Source of the DNA: Ignavibacteria bacterium
GTDB taxonomy: Bacteria > Bacteroidota > Ignavibacteria > Kapaibacteriales > UBA961
Reading direction: 5' to 3'
NCBI GenBank assembly: GCA_016720145.1
Contig: JADJXV010000003.1
Coordinates: 441,464 to 505,463, forward strand
Length of the DNA stretch: 64,000 nt
Shown here: positions 63,654-64,000 of the stretch, piece after piece
Position numbering within the stretch: position 1 is the first letter of the stretch
Layout of the letters: every line of letters begins with the position of its first letter
Position numbers and translations under genes: made by a program
The notes under the pieces: generated by a model
Database searches by the model: none
Told to the model about the DNA's origin: nothing
Seen by the model: the letters and a program-made list of their open reading frames with translations, nothing else

Positions 63654-64000
63654 CTATTCCACCGGTGTCTCGATCACTACTTCTACCGTTCGGGTGTACA
63701 TACGTCCCTCGGGGAGCGAACTGTTGTAAAGTTGTGCTTGTCCTATTCCTTCGACTTTGATATTATTTACTTCGAGCGCTTTTGCAGCAGCGAGCGCGCG
63801 AGCGTCGGCGAGCTGCTGATTATAGCCCGCTTCGCCTAAGCGGTCGGAATACCCGGTAATTTTGATACTGGAATTCGGCTGGCAATATTGTTGTATCGTC
63901 TTGATAATTGAATGGTTAACGCCGACTATTTCGGATGAACGTATGTCGAAGAGTATCAAACTGAACCTGTCAATTTTTTTGTCTCCTCGGCGCTCACTAC
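63654..64000 (-). CDS. OmpA-family protein, C-terminal peptidoglycan-binding domain (partial)
   Basis: The frame is open to the window edge, so the gene begins beyond base 64000. The visible ~115 residues hold an OmpA-like domain: 'LILFDIRSSEIVGVNHSIIKTI', 'SSIKITGYSDRLGEAGYNQQLADARALAAAKAL' (with the Asp of 'GYSD' and the Arg of 'DARA' that contact peptidoglycan) and 'VEGIGQAQLYNSS'. Such domains anchor outer-membrane or periplasmic proteins to the cell wall. The end 'MYTRTVEVVIETPVE' is typical. The N-terminal part, which would show a barrel or lipoprotein, is not in the window. Confidence 0.87.
   Translation of the reverse strand, partial: SERRGDKKIDRFSLILFDIRSSEIVGVNHSIIKTIQQYCQPNSSIKITGYSDRLGEAGYNQQLADARALAAAKALEVNNIKVEGIGQAQLYNSSLPEGRMYTRTVEVVIETPVE

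Overview
The window looks like a chromosomal stretch from a bacterium of the Bacteroidota/Chlorobiota side of the FCB group, most like an uncultured Kapaibacteriota- or Ignavibacteria-type lineage. The reasons are: eight large secreted proteins end in a type IX secretion (T9SS) 'type A' sorting domain, several genes carry a TAnnTTTG promoter -7 box as in Bacteroidota, intergenic DNA is AT-rich, and choice-of-anchor V and immunoglobulin-like secreted proteins are abundant. The species call is inference; no rRNA or tRNA gene was seen.

Layout. 1-3.1 kb: the end of ribF, then rpsO and pnp, each followed by a clear terminator; pnp is broken by several single-base indels. 3.3-7.7 kb (minus): a T9SS cargo protein, two glycosyltransferases (GT2 and GT9) and acylphosphatase. 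7.7-16.4 kb (minus): three tandem paralogous ~920-residue secreted proteins with an N-terminal Cys/His motif, five Ig-like domains and T9SS tails. 16.7-25.5 kb: a helical protein, a 2154-residue LamG/dockerin-like T9SS protein and a small membrane protein. 25.7-33.7 kb (plus): a bacterial alpha-2-macroglobulin lipoprotein with an intact thioester motif, followed by two paralogous lipoproteins and a membrane protein. 33.8-37.6 kb: two T9SS proteins with BNR/propeller-like repeats. 37.7-45.5 kb (minus): a housekeeping cluster (gingipain-like T9SS protein, mutY, panD, a nucleotidyltransferase, methylmalonyl-CoA epimerase, a DUF1801-like protein, phosphoglycerate mutase, ferredoxin, amidohydrolase). 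47-50.4 kb: a TPR/LuxR-type regulator interrupted by one TGA, and an M48 metalloprotease. 51-58 kb (minus): a run of secreted or outer-membrane proteins of unknown function. 58.3-61.7 kb: a giant ATPase with a C-terminal SARP-like DNA-binding region. 62-64 kb: an APC amino-acid permease and the end of an OmpA-family protein.

The most interesting segment is 50.4-62.0 kb. It is bounded by two direct copies of a hairpin-forming repeat sharing an identical 117-bp stretch. It contains a secreted protein (53730-55381, one frameshift) whose order of features resembles the N-terminal module of animal large lipid transfer proteins (vitellogenin/MTP). That gene sits between a predicted outer-membrane beta-barrel protein and a secreted beta-rich protein, so the three could form an envelope lipid-handling or carrier system. 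This is inference from residue patterns alone.

Several genes (pnp, mutY, the lipid-transfer-like gene, the TPR regulator) carry isolated frameshifts or a stop. Some of these may be assembly errors rather than biology.
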